DNA of 64,000 nucleotides, from the NCBI RefSeq assembly GCF_020740795.1, contig NC_067282.1, forward strand, positions 126,041,132-126,105,131, read 5' to 3'. Below are positions 52,101 through 61,300 of this stretch, in pieces. The position numbers were made by a program, and so were the translations under genes. Numbering within the stretch: position 1 is the stretch's first letter; each line of letters begins with the position of its first letter. The DNA comes from Apus apus. Its lineage: Eukaryota > Chordata > Aves > Apodiformes > Apodidae. Under the pieces are notes generated by a model. It made no database searches, was not told the origin of the DNA, and saw nothing but the letters and a program-made list of their open reading frames with translations.

Positions 52101-53789
52101 CTACCTCAAGGTCTTCCTTGGCCATGTGAATATTTTGCCTATGCTCTCACAGGGACAAACGTCCCTGAATATTTCTGCTTTATGTTAGACTCTTTCTGAC
52201 ACTTCCCCCCCTATTTTCAGCTAAAGAAAATGCCTTTAGTGAAGAAAGTTGAAAGTGAAGCTGACCGAGTCATTTTCTACCTGGAGGAAGTGAGTAGAAT
52301 TCAGGCTAACATAGTAATTTGACAGATAGCATTTAGCTTACTCTTGTATTTGATTCCAGTAGTATTTTAAGTATTCAGAGTGGTTCGTCCTGCATACCAG
52401 CCACATTTGCTAACCTGGAGAAGCATGTTGAGTCACCCTGCAGTAGCTGAAGAGCCTGTATACAGGGCCACTTGAGTGAAATGAGGTTAACTCTGACTTT
52501 AAGTCCACAGCTGTTGGCACTGTTCAGAGACTGTTGAAAGTCCATACACAGTGTCTGACCAAGACTGGGAACTAGTAGTAGGATCCATCTAAAGCTTAAG
52601 CAAGTCTGAATTCTTCAAAAGCCCTCAAGCAGCCTGAACGTAGTAGGAAGCATTCAAGATTGCTCATGGGATTTGCTCAAAATTAAACCAGATTGTTACA
52701 TAAACAACAGTGCCTGTTCCACAGTCTCATTAAGCAACAGATTAACATCCACTGCAGGCTTTCTCTAGCTACATGCCTACCTAAACAGCACCAGAAAAAA
52801 GTCCTGGCATGAATGAATGTGAAATAAAAGATATTTCTGAGGTGGACTGGAAAGCAGAACAGATCTGTAGCAGTGGTGAGGTCACCATGGAGCCCGAGTG
52901 AGAACAGGTGGAAAGGATTGTCTTACTTCTTCAGTTCTGGCTGTAATCTTTGTATGTCTTGGTTTTAGCTAACTAGACAGCCTCACACCTACACTTTGCT
53001 GATGCAGCAGGACATGCAAGTGAAGGATCGTAAGCCAGCTAATGTCAAGGTCTATGACTACTACATGCCAGGTGAGCTCAGATGCTGTACTGTAGAAACC
53101 ACTCATACGTACCACTGAAAGAAATGTTCTGAAGTTCTCAAGTCTAAGACAATACAATCCCTGATATGTTTATGTAACTCTCCCTTAGAAGCTCTCTAGT
53201 GATGAATTTAACCCTTTTGGGTTAAAAATGGTAGATACTTCTCTCTCTGGCCCCAGAAATTTCAGATCCACTGAGGGTCTAACTCTCCCAAGAAGAGGGG
53301 AGGAGGAAGCTCAGAGACATGCTTTTATACACTCATTTTGTAGGAGGCAGCAAAAGCAGAGGGGCCATAGCCAGGAGATGGCTTGGAAGGAAGAGGGGCT
53401 CCTTAGAAGAATGACACTGAAAACAATTTGTCCTATATTCTCTGGAGTCCCTAGTGAGAGAAGAAGCTATAACTATGTCAAGGATTGCTATTGCTTCAGA
53501 GTGAGGAATCTGTAACTGTAGCAGAGCTGTCTGGGACTTATGACTTCAAATGATCACAAGCCCCATGACTTGGGTGAGTCGGGACTGGCTGCACATGGTC
53601 TTTGACACATAACAGTGGTCTCACATGTGACAGTGGAGGGGAGTCAAGGCCTGTAAGCTCTCCTAGAAACAGAGGAACAATACTGGGTTTCTTTGGTGAG
53701 TTTTGGTGAGTGTATCTCACCAGCACTTTTTTTCTTCTCATCTTCCAGAAGAAACTACTGTGATGAGCTACAGTGCTCCGTGTGAGTGA
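28060..53789 (+). CDS. Gene 2: complete alpha-2-macroglobulin-like protease inhibitor (A2ML1/ovostatin type)
   Basis: This is a complete secreted A2M-family protease trap. Thirty-five coding exons, all in phase, give 1,467 residues and a TGA stop; the family norm is about 1,450-1,475. The order is signal peptide (exon 1), macroglobulin domains, a strongly acidic bait region (about residues 680-760), the WFPETFIW motif, thioester GCGEQ (Cys about residue 984), thioester-domain helices, and receptor-binding domain ending YSAPCE. That ending resembles the DPCE/APC terminus of human A2ML1 and A2M. It is head to head with gene 1 and tail to tail with gene 3. Odd points are a second in-frame ATG nine codons upstream, a basic patch at residues 262-276, divergent thioester-domain helices (exons 26-27), and loss of the two Lys that human A2M uses for receptor binding. 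The exact orthologue is unresolved. Confidence 0.95.
29784..30257 (+). mobile_element. CR1 3' fragment, intron 1 of gene 2
   Basis: This 5'-truncated CR1 runs from CCTGGAGCAAGTCCAGAGGA through GAGAAGAGAAGGCTCTGGGG to TTGGATCTAGATAATCTTTG and a tail of ATGTATG-like repeats. It has the same orientation as gene 2. Confidence 0.93.
30632..33750 (+). other. Gene 2 exons 2-7: macroglobulin domains 1 and 2
   Basis: The exons are 30632-30818 (187), 31149-31311 (163), 31469-31521 (53), 31835-31855 (21), 33079-33232 (154) and 33666-33750 (85). They encode [27 protein letters not shown] then [28 protein letters not shown], the microexon [17 protein letters not shown] with [10 protein letters not shown], and [13 protein letters not shown]. 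The 1.2 kb intron after the microexon (31856-33078) shows nothing I recognise. Confidence 0.93.
34289..39716 (+). other. Gene 2 exons 8-15: macroglobulin domains 3 to 6
   Basis: The exons are 34289-34409, 35219-35336, 36352-36461, 36780-36950, 38263-38487, 38613-38676, 39294-39439 and 39567-39716. They encode the [11 protein letters not shown] motif followed by a Lys/Arg-rich stretch (exon 8), [11 protein letters not shown] (9), [17 protein letters not shown] (11, donor GTTAAG), the [13 protein letters not shown] block (12), [11 protein letters not shown] (13), [17 protein letters not shown] (14) and [16 protein letters not shown] (15). Exon 8 is two codons and exon 11 two codons longer than in gene 1. 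An A-rich low-complexity tract sits in the intron after exon 13. Confidence 0.93.
38784..38872 (+). repeat. A-rich low-complexity tract
   Basis: A tract made of C-rich start, then AACAAAAC, AACAAC and AACCAAACC units lies in intron 13 of gene 2. It is a degenerate microsatellite. Confidence 0.7.
40584..42594 (+). other. Gene 2 exons 16-18: bait region, rich in Glu/Asp
   Basis: The exons are 40584-40781 (198), 41729-41816 (88) and 42441-42594 (154). Exon 16 has a Thr/Pro-rich stretch ([11 protein letters not shown]). Exon 18 encodes a bait with about ten Asp/Glu in 28 residues (for example [18 protein letters not shown]) and no Lys or Arg until just before the conserved VRTWFPETF motif. It is likely cut by proteases other than the trypsin-like ones favoured by gene 1 (inference). 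The exon 17 donor reads T|GTACAT, which is weak but is the only nearby choice that keeps frame. Confidence 0.88.
41129..41440 (-). mobile_element. CR1 3' fragment, intron 16 of gene 2
   Basis: The reverse-oriented tail starts GAATCATAGAAGCACAGAAT, continues TTTGGGTTGGAAGGAACCTT and includes GTTGTTCACTGCCCCATCCA and CAACCTGTTCCAGTGTCTCA, all CR1 blocks read on the opposite strand. Confidence 0.9.
42805..43900 (-). mobile_element. Old, degraded CR1 copy, intron 18 of gene 2
   Basis: Diverged CR1 blocks occur in reverse order: the GAGATTCCACA...CTGGGCACC region, a GCCCCTGACCATCTTGTACT block, ATGGAACACAGTATTCCAGA, then the GTCATTAACAAGGCCATTAA and CCCTGAGGGACACCATGGGT polymerase blocks. It is much more mutated than the other copies. 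Both edges are approximate. Confidence 0.75.
44397..46349 (+). other. Gene 2 exons 19-23: MG7 and first part of CUB
   Basis: The exons are 44397-44625 (229), 44965-45088 (124), 45270-45391 (122), 45816-45867 (52) and 46266-46349 (84). Signatures are [78 protein letters not shown] and [13 protein letters not shown], the standard series leading into the thioester exon. Two codon-level length differences from gene 1 (exons 19 and 20) preserve the frame. Confidence 0.94.
46738..46914 (+). other. Gene 2 exon 24: thioester exon, GCGEQ at 46794-46808
   Basis: This 177-base exon encodes [18 protein letters not shown]. Both thioester residues are present (Cys codon 46797-46799, Gln codon 46806-46808), so covalent capture should be possible. 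It is preceded by a TTCTACAG acceptor and followed by a GTGAGT donor. Confidence 0.95.
48097..48155 (-). mobile_element. Short CR1 tail, intron 26 of gene 2
   Basis: TATAGAATCATGGAATAATT followed by GTTGGAAAAGACCTTTAAGA is the reverse-oriented 3' end of a CR1 element, about 60 bases long. Confidence 0.75.
50225..50275 (+). repeat. A-rich low-complexity tract
   Basis: AAAAAAGAAAAAT-like units lie in intron 29 of gene 2. It is simple sequence with no visible function. Confidence 0.65.
51078..53789 (+). other. Gene 2 exons 31-35: receptor-binding domain and stop
   Basis: The exons are 51078-51193 (116), 51842-51932 (91), 52221-52289 (69), 52969-53071 (103) and 53749-53789 (41, with TGA at 53787-53789). 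They encode [62 protein letters not shown] and [13 protein letters not shown]. In human A2M this domain binds LRP1 through two Lys in its helix. The aligned gene 2 residues appear to be Ala and Glu, although a Lys-Lys pair occurs a few positions later. Confidence 0.93.
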
Positions 53790-54434
53790 GGTGAGAGCCC
53801 AAGACCTATTTTGTCATCACAGGCATGGTCCTGAAGAGTATGGAGAGGGAGGAAGAAGCAGGCAAGGGCCCTTGGTCAAGAAATTTGTCAGATTGCAGGT
53901 TCAGGGTAGGAAATGATTAGCAATGCTAGGTAATATTGAGTTCCTGCATCCCATTGGTTCAACTGAAGGAAAAGGAGAATTGAAGTGGAAGGTTTGAGGT
54001 AGCAAACTCATGACAGAGCTGGAAGTACGTTACAGAAAACAAGGGCTACCAACAATCCTGGCATTTTGCATCATGTATACTTTCCTCAAGTCAATACAAA
54101 TATGAGGACCACATTCCCTATAGTTGCACAGTCCTCCAGCCCTGTGGCCAGAACACACCAAGTTCAACTTCGCTGTGGGGCCTGACTCCTTTTCAGTGCC
54201 AAGCCTTTCACAGTCTTAGTCTGACTGCTAGATCCATGCTAGAGAATGGGCACCTGCTCATCCTCTTTCCAGGTGGGGCAAAGATTGAACTTGACCAGTG
54301 CCTGTTCTAAGCTTTGCTTGCATTTGCATGCTTCCTTGCCCACAGCCTTTGAGATGGAGAAAATCACCTGCTTCATTAGTCACCTAAGGAAGGCACACAG
54401 CTCTGCTCTGGAATGCCTGCCACAAGCCCAGCAC

Positions 54435-54532
54435 TCTGAGCAACTTGGTCTAGTGGCAGGTGTCCCTGCCAATGCAGGGGGGTTGGATCTAGATGATCTT
54501 TAAGATCTCTTCCAACCCAAACCGTTCTGTGA
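54435..54532 (+). mobile_element. Short CR1 tail downstream of gene 2 stop
   Basis: GAGCAACTTGGTCTAGTGGC to GGTTGGATCTAGATGATCTT and TTCCAACCCAAACCGTTCTG is a CR1 3' end. It lies between the gene 2 stop exon and the probable 3' UTR exon. Confidence 0.88.
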
Positions 54533-54703
54533 TGCTGCTGTAGACTTTGCATGGGCAGAGTCAGAGAGAGCCCTGTCCTTGATGACTTGGCAGTCTCATT
54601 CAGTGACAAAGTACAAAAAAAAAACCCCACAACTCTGAGTTCTCAATTACAAGTTTTAATACTTCAGGAACACTGATGTTTTTATCCTTTCTTGTCTTCA
54701 CAG

Positions 54704-54885
54704 GAACAGGGACAGACCCATCCTCTGTGGTCTCTTTTTGTTAGTTCTTTTTCATCCCTGCCAACAGCCACCAGAAGGAGATGAGAAGCAAAGAGAAAAT
54801 ACTTTCAATTCCCTGCTGAACAGTTAAGTTTCTGAAAGGCTCAGTCTGTGCCTGGCATCTTATTAAAAGTGAGGAGATAGTGTGA
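54704..54885 (+). other. Probable 3' UTR exon and polyadenylation signal of gene 2
   Basis: The stop codon is followed at once by a donor-like site (TGAG|GTGAGA), as if the stop exon were spliced to a non-coding exon. A TTGTCTTCACAG acceptor ends at 54703. ATTAAA, a common variant polyadenylation signal, lies at 54862-54867. The 3' end at about 54885 is an estimate. Confidence 0.45.
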
Positions 54886-56497
54886 TTGAGTGATTATTCA
54901 GATTTACTGTTTCTCTCCCAAAACAGGAAAATCACATTTAAGAACACCTGGGAAAAATAAGTTATTCACCTCTGTCTTGCATGTACATGTACAGTGCAAA
55001 ACCCTGCCCCTCCAGTAGCAGACTTGCACATGAGGAGGTAGAGCAGGGCAGCATTGGTACCTGGGGGAGGCAATCATTGCACAAACTTGAGCTGAAGGCA
55101 AGGGACAGCTGGGATATGTTTGACAGTTCCTTTGGCCAACAGTTGCATTTAGAGACCTTTATCAAGAACCACTGGCAAAGCTGTACTGCTGAGGCGGGGT
55201 GAGGAGCTAATCTCAAGGCACTGCATTACTATGTCAAGACTGCTTTAAAGAAAAGCTGATAGCAGAGGAGCCTGGAGGAAGTACATAGGAGATACAGCTG
55301 TCACACACATTGGAGTACAGGCATCTTGTACTCCAAAGCTGCCTGAATCCTACTGCAGGAGGTATTAAGAGAAACCATGGGAAGCATGAGGAGGGAGCAG
55401 TAGAGAAGCTAGAAGGCTTGTACATTTGCAATGGCAGAAATGGTGTCTCCATGGGCTAAGCCTGGTGTTCATCAACAAGTGGCACAATGGTGGCAAGGGC
55501 AGGGATCATGCTTATTTTAATTACTATTCCCAGGTGTGTACCAGATATGTGACTCCCCAACCCCAAGCAGACCCTCACAATGCATGCACAACTGCTGGAC
55601 TGTTATGATCTCTCAGTCCATCTGCTCAGGCACAGTACCACATGGGCTCAACTTTAACGCGGGCTATGTCCCAGCTGGGGCACTTACTTCCATTCAGTGC
55701 CTAACTTGAAATATTGGGCAAAGGCAGGAGTCCTGCTGTGCCACTTCCTCTCCTTTATCATGAGTCTTGGAGCTCCTTCACCTCTTTCTGAGGAACCATA
55801 TGTGATTGTGGGGACAGAAGGTAAGAAAAACAAGGAGGGCATGATCCATTCCTCTGTGGTTATCATCAAGCTATGGAAGATGCCTTCTCTTGGCTAGTAG
55901 TGGAGGTGGCTCCCTAGGCAGCACTCTCTCTGTGGGATGCTGTCAGGATGCAGCATGTACCATTTAAAGATTCTGTCTTATCCTTCTAACAGATTCTTCA
56001 GACCTGTTCTGGCTTCAGGTTACTAAAAAGACATACCCCTTCTGGCAGCTGGATATGGTACCCCCAAAGACAAAATAAGTACATCTTCCCAGCTTCAGCT
56101 TGCTCCTTTGTCTGCCTGAATCTCTCTTTCCTACACTGCAACAAATATAGTAGAGTAGAGGGAATGGAGCCATTTCCAGGTCTGAGAGCTCTTGTTAGCA
56201 CAGGCTGCTATAGCTCTGCATTCTCACTCCCAAGATGCTCAGCTTTCCCTTCCTGACTCTCACTGTGAGAGTCTCCACCTTCAATCACAGCTGCCTCCCT
56301 TGCTGCAAAAAAGTGCCCCTATCCTAGCTCCACATAACTAGCCACTGGCAACTGCCCATTGCTCTTTCTAGCTAGATATACATTCCCCATTGCTTATCAT
56401 CCTCCTTCCCATCTTTGATTGTTTGCGTTGCCTCTCCCACCCTTGACCCATTGTTTCTTGATGCCACTCTGTGTCACACGGGGACTTACTGCCTACC

Positions 56498-58358
56498 TCA
56501 ACTACAGACAGCACTGTAGTCAGCCAAGGCTCGCTCCTCTGCAAAAGGAAATGAGGAAGTCGATTACACACGCATGCAAAGAGAGTGGATGACATCTCTT
56601 CCCAGCCAGAGTATTAGGAACCCAGGTCCCAGTCCCAGAATAGGAGGGAATCTGTAACCCACCTGGCTGGTAGTAATCGTAGACTTTGATGATGGCTGGT
56701 TTCAGGTACTTCATCTGAATTAGTTCTTCCAGTTGCAGAATGAAGTTCTGAGATTCATCGTTGAGCTTGTGAGGGTGAAATTAGCAAGGAAGAGGAGAAA
56801 AAAAAGTCGTTGCATCTTCATCTTCCCTAGCTTGAATATTTTCCTGCACTAAATCTCTCTAATCCATTAGAGATTCTGGATTTTAGAAATGGAGTATGTG
56901 TGAGGAATAGCAAATTCTAAACCAATGACAACAAAATTGGTCAAGATTCCTCTTCCCACATTCCTACCACTGCTTTTTCCCCACACCTAGTGCAGCCTTG
57001 GGCTTCTCACAGCTCCTCGTCCTCTGGCTTCTTGCTCTTGCATTGCCAAACCAAATGTTTTTGTTCCCACCTACCTTCTCCAGATAAATTAAGACTGTAT
57101 CAGCTATCACTTCTGTTTTCTTAATGATGGGTTGGCGCTCCAGCTGGGACAGGAAACAATAGCACAAGGAAATTTGTGAGCACTTTCCTTAGGGCTTCCG
57201 GCCTATTGAAGAAATTGTGTGGGGCTGGACTCTATAAACTGTGTCTTTCTCACACATAAGGGTTCTGTCTTTGGTAATCCCTCCTGGACATCCCTTGTGA
57301 GCATCTTGGGGATGAACTGTGCTGTTCCTACTCAGTTAGAGGAATCTCCCTCTCCAGGGACAAAAGGCCATGTGGGTAGTACAGAGGACTGATGTGTTGG
57401 TCAGCAGGCACCAGTAAAGATTTTTTTTACCCCATCTCACCAACTGCTAGACTGCTCTTAAAGATCTATCTGGAGCCTGTGAAAATAATTCATCTTTTGG
57501 TTTTATAGCTGGGGGGGGAAAATAAAATAAATAAACAATTGCAAGAAAGAGTCTCTCTGTAAAATCTTGTCCTAGTGTATCTGGCAAGCAAATCCTGGTG
57601 TTTAGCACATGCAGCAGCACATTTGGTTCCTGGCCCAAAGTAGAATAGTGTCAAAGGGAGAAGCTGAGCCACTGCTGATCTCCTGTAGCCAACCCTTGTG
57701 AGGTCTATATGAAAATGAAAGATTTTGGTTGAATTAAAACAGCAAAGGGCTCCTGCAGTTTTAATTACCTCATGGCCTGAAGTGAACACTTTCCAATAGA
57801 AGCAAGCACACGAACCCATTCACCTCCTTTCCTGTTTTATTTTAAAGTCCTTACCAACATCCTGGATCTGGGAGCCAGGACGAACCCAGACAACAGGGAG
57901 ACCTCCATGATCACCATGTTGGATGTGACTCTGCTCCCGATGTAGCTGAAGGAGAAACAGTCAGAGGGGCCCTTCCAGCCCTCTTCCCTCCACCACCCAA
58001 CCCTGTGTGGAGGACCCTGAGCCAGGTAGCCCATCTGGAACAGGTGACACAGCAGCGACTGCTCCCTCTTGCAGGAAGTAGCCAACACCTTCCTTCCCCA
58101 CCCCTTCCACCTTCACCCTCTATCCAGTGTGCCCCAAGTGCTGGGTCCCTCCATTGCAGCCCTAAGGCTTTCCCAGCTGCAGTCCCCAGGTACATTTGGT
58201 CTTTCTGGAAGAGGGATCAACCCTTGGGGTCACCTGGTAAGTATGTGGACAGTGAGGACACGTGCATTGGCCTGGCTACAGTTGGTCAGTTCTGTGTTGA
58301 CACGAAGAGTGAAGGTTACAGCAGCCTGTGCAGGAGGCTCGTGGTACCTCAGCACCAT
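56498..58358 (-). other. Gene 3 exons 31-35: receptor-binding domain and stop
   Basis: The exons are 58234-58358 (125), 57855-57945 (91), 57075-57143 (69), 56663-56765 (103) and 56498-56538 (41, including TGA). They encode [74 protein letters not shown] and [13 protein letters not shown]. As in gene 2, the stop is followed by a donor-like TGAG|GTAGGC, suggesting a spliced 3' UTR. Confidence 0.92.
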
Positions 58359-61300
58359 CTACAGGGTCGGAGTGGAGAAGGCTGGCCAGACACGACATCA
58401 TGCAGGGAGAAGAAGCAGAGTCCTCCACCTCTTCTTTCTCCCACACTGTCCCACCACCTCACCTGAGCAAGGATGCAACTGCTGCCATGGACCTGAACCA
58501 GGAACTGCCCGGGGACCTCTGTCAGTGCTGCCTGCTGCACCAGCAGCCGCTTCTGATGGTTGACTTGGAAAGCCTTCCCAAAGCCCCTCTGGGACTTCAC
58601 CCTCACAAGCGCCTGGCCTGATGTGCTGAATGTCCTTGCTGCATATTTTGCTAAGGCTTGCAAGGCAACAACTGTGTCCTAGAGAGGAACAGACAGTCAC
58701 CCCTCTGAGAGAATCAAATCTAGTGAAGCTGACTTGGAGCAAGACGACCTCAAGAGGACTCGCCCTGCCAACTTCAGGTGCAAAAGTACATCAAACTGCA
58801 GGGAGCTACTTGTTACCTGGGTGGAGGCAAATCCTCCATAGGCATTCTGCTGGCGGGTCAGCCATGCCACAATACCAGCTGCAGTTATCATGTCACCTGC
58901 ATGAACCTTTGGCTTAGACAGGTATGTCAGGAGTACATAGGCTGTCAACTCTATGTCCATTGACTGACTATCAGGCCAAAAGTCTGTGGAAGCCGGAGAA
59001 CTTGGCTTGGGGCTCCAGTGGATTTGTCCTCCTGCAGAAGGAGAAGCAGCATGAAGACTATCTGGAAAGGATATATGTAGGGGGTCACACGAAACAAACC
59101 TGAGCGCATTCAGGGCTCCTGGAGTTCATTCCCTGTACTCAGGCCAAGATTTCTTTCTTCAGCTTTTTCTCTAGAGCTTCATCTGGTCTCAGCCCACAGA
59201 TTCCTACCTCTTCCTTCAAGAGGATTTGAAATCCTCCAGGCTGAGGAAACTTTTTCAAATATAAGGACTATATACAAATACGTATGTAATTTTTAACCAC
59301 TGTAGTGGAGCATACATTACTCCAGACCCGAGCAGGGGAACAAAAAGCATTATCTCAGCCAGCAGTCAGCACCTGATTTGATGGCCTGTTCCTCCAGTTT
59401 GTATAGCAGTTCCTGGGTTGTCTCATAGTCCCCAGCCAGGGCAAAGGCATAGGCCAGCATGGCTTCTGTGTAGATGTCGGTGACGTTGTGAACAGCCTGC
59501 TGCAGGCAACGGAGGGTATTCTGCATCAGCTTGCCCTGTGTTGTAAGAGGAGACATATGGCCAACTTCGACAGAGGCAAAACAGGGCAGCACAGCTCATT
59601 CCAGGGAGCCAGACTATGTCTTCCTGGTGTAGTTTCAGAGAAACCTATTAAATTGCACATTCTCGAGAATACAGGCATAGCAGCCCCCAGTGTGCTCTGT
59701 GAGCCATAATGACCAAACATTATCACATCATGCCAGTTTTAAAGCACCATTTCTTCTGAGGAATGACCTCAGGAGGCTGAGGGGACACCTATTGCTCTCT
59801 ACAACTACCTGAAAGGGGGTTGAAGTCAGGTGGGTGTTGTCTTCTTCTGCCTGGTGAATAACGATAGGACCAGAGGCCTGAAGTTGCACCAGGGGAGGTT
59901 TAGACTAGATATTAGGAAGAATTTCTTTACTGAAAGAGTAGTCAGGCACTGGAACAGGCTGCCCAGGAGTCACCATTTCTGGAGGTATTCAAGAAACCTG
60001 TAGATGTAGCATTTCAGGACATGCTCTAGTGAGCATGGTGGGTTTTTTGTAGGTCACGTCTTGTTGGTTTTGTGGGGGGTGTATTTGTGGGGCCTTTTTT
60101 GTTATTGTTTGTTCAGGTGGTTGGGTTGCTCCCTTCCACCCTGCCCTGGACTAGGTGATCTTAGAAGTCTTTTCCAACTGTGATGATTCTGTGATTCACA
60201 GTCTGCCCAAACACTGACTCCTTCCCAGCAGCCCCCTACTTGTTCCTAGCCTGGAGAATGGCAGCATTTCAAGTTGATGTATCTCTGTAGCGTGCCCAGG
60301 CGTAGGAGCATGGAGGAGAGGGGGACGGAGCAGGAGCATGCTCACCTTCAGCGGCTGGCCGAGCTCCAGCAGTGCTGCAGCGACGTACGCCCCCAGGGTG
60401 ATCTCATCATCCGCACTGCCCTGTGAAGAGAATGTACCTTTCACTCCTATCTGGTGGTTGGAGGGCACAGGCAGTGACTCCCCAGAAGGAAAAACATTCT
60501 GTTTGTGTTCCCCATCCTATACCCTGCTCTCTTTAAGGCTGGTTGCATGGGTTGCAGGAGTGACTTTCCAGGAGCCCCTGGGATCCCACAATCTTTTGCT
60601 GCCACATCTGTTCAGCCATTCCCAGCTATGCCTCTTGGCTTGGCCCTATTTACCTTTAAGAAGGGATGAAAGAGGCTGCCTTTGGTGGCAAAGCAGCCAC
60701 TGGAGAGCTGGTTTTGCTCTAGCCAGCGTAGGGCATCCTGGACATTCTTGTCATCTACATAGATGTATTTTCTGGCTTGGCCAAGACTCTTGACTACAAA
60801 AGCTGTCAGCCTAGGAAAAGGATGAGTCATGAGAGGAGAAACAAAAAAAAAAACAACAAAGAGAAAGTCAATTGCTGCTTATCCCTGAAATTAATACTGA
60901 CATATTGGGGTGACTCCACAAATGTACTCCTCACGTACTACTGCTTTACCCAGTCATTTCACAGGTGAAAAACTTCTTAGCCCTACTACCTTTACTCATT
61001 GCTTTTAACTTCCCCCAAATACCTAGAGACAGTCTTAAATTATCCATTTTCTTCCTCTTTTCCTTTCTACATTTCTCCAAGCCCAGACACCACAGGGTCA
61101 TGCTTGGCCAATGCAGATCTTTCAAACTCTCTTAAGCGATGCCCTCCCTGGGGGGGAGAAATTTTTGTTCTTCCTGATCTAACTCCAGTCAGTATGTACT
61201 CCTCTTGGCTACTGGGACACCAGAAGCAGTAGCTTATCATGTCTGTGGAGCAACAGCAGGGTCATGGAGACAAAAAGGGACCTTCTACCCTTTGGGACCA

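Larger units (their letters stand above)
53790..56497. other. Spacer between the tail-to-tail genes 2 and 3
   Basis: This 2.7 kb stretch lies between the two stop codons. It holds the probable 3' UTR exon of gene 2, a short CR1 tail at about 54435-54532, and presumably the 3' UTR of gene 3. On the minus strand an ATTAAA occurs at 55516-55521 and could serve gene 3. Open frames here are short and show no family resemblance. Confidence 0.5.

Noticed and set aside
55516-55521. ATTAAA on the minus strand as the gene 3 polyadenylation signal
   Set aside because: It is plausible but about 1 kb from the stop with no convincing UTR acceptor before it, so it is not listed as a feature.
58005-58563. 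153- and 164-residue plus-strand open frames
   Set aside because: They are antisense shadows over exons 30 and 31 of gene 3, which carry clear family motifs on the minus strand.
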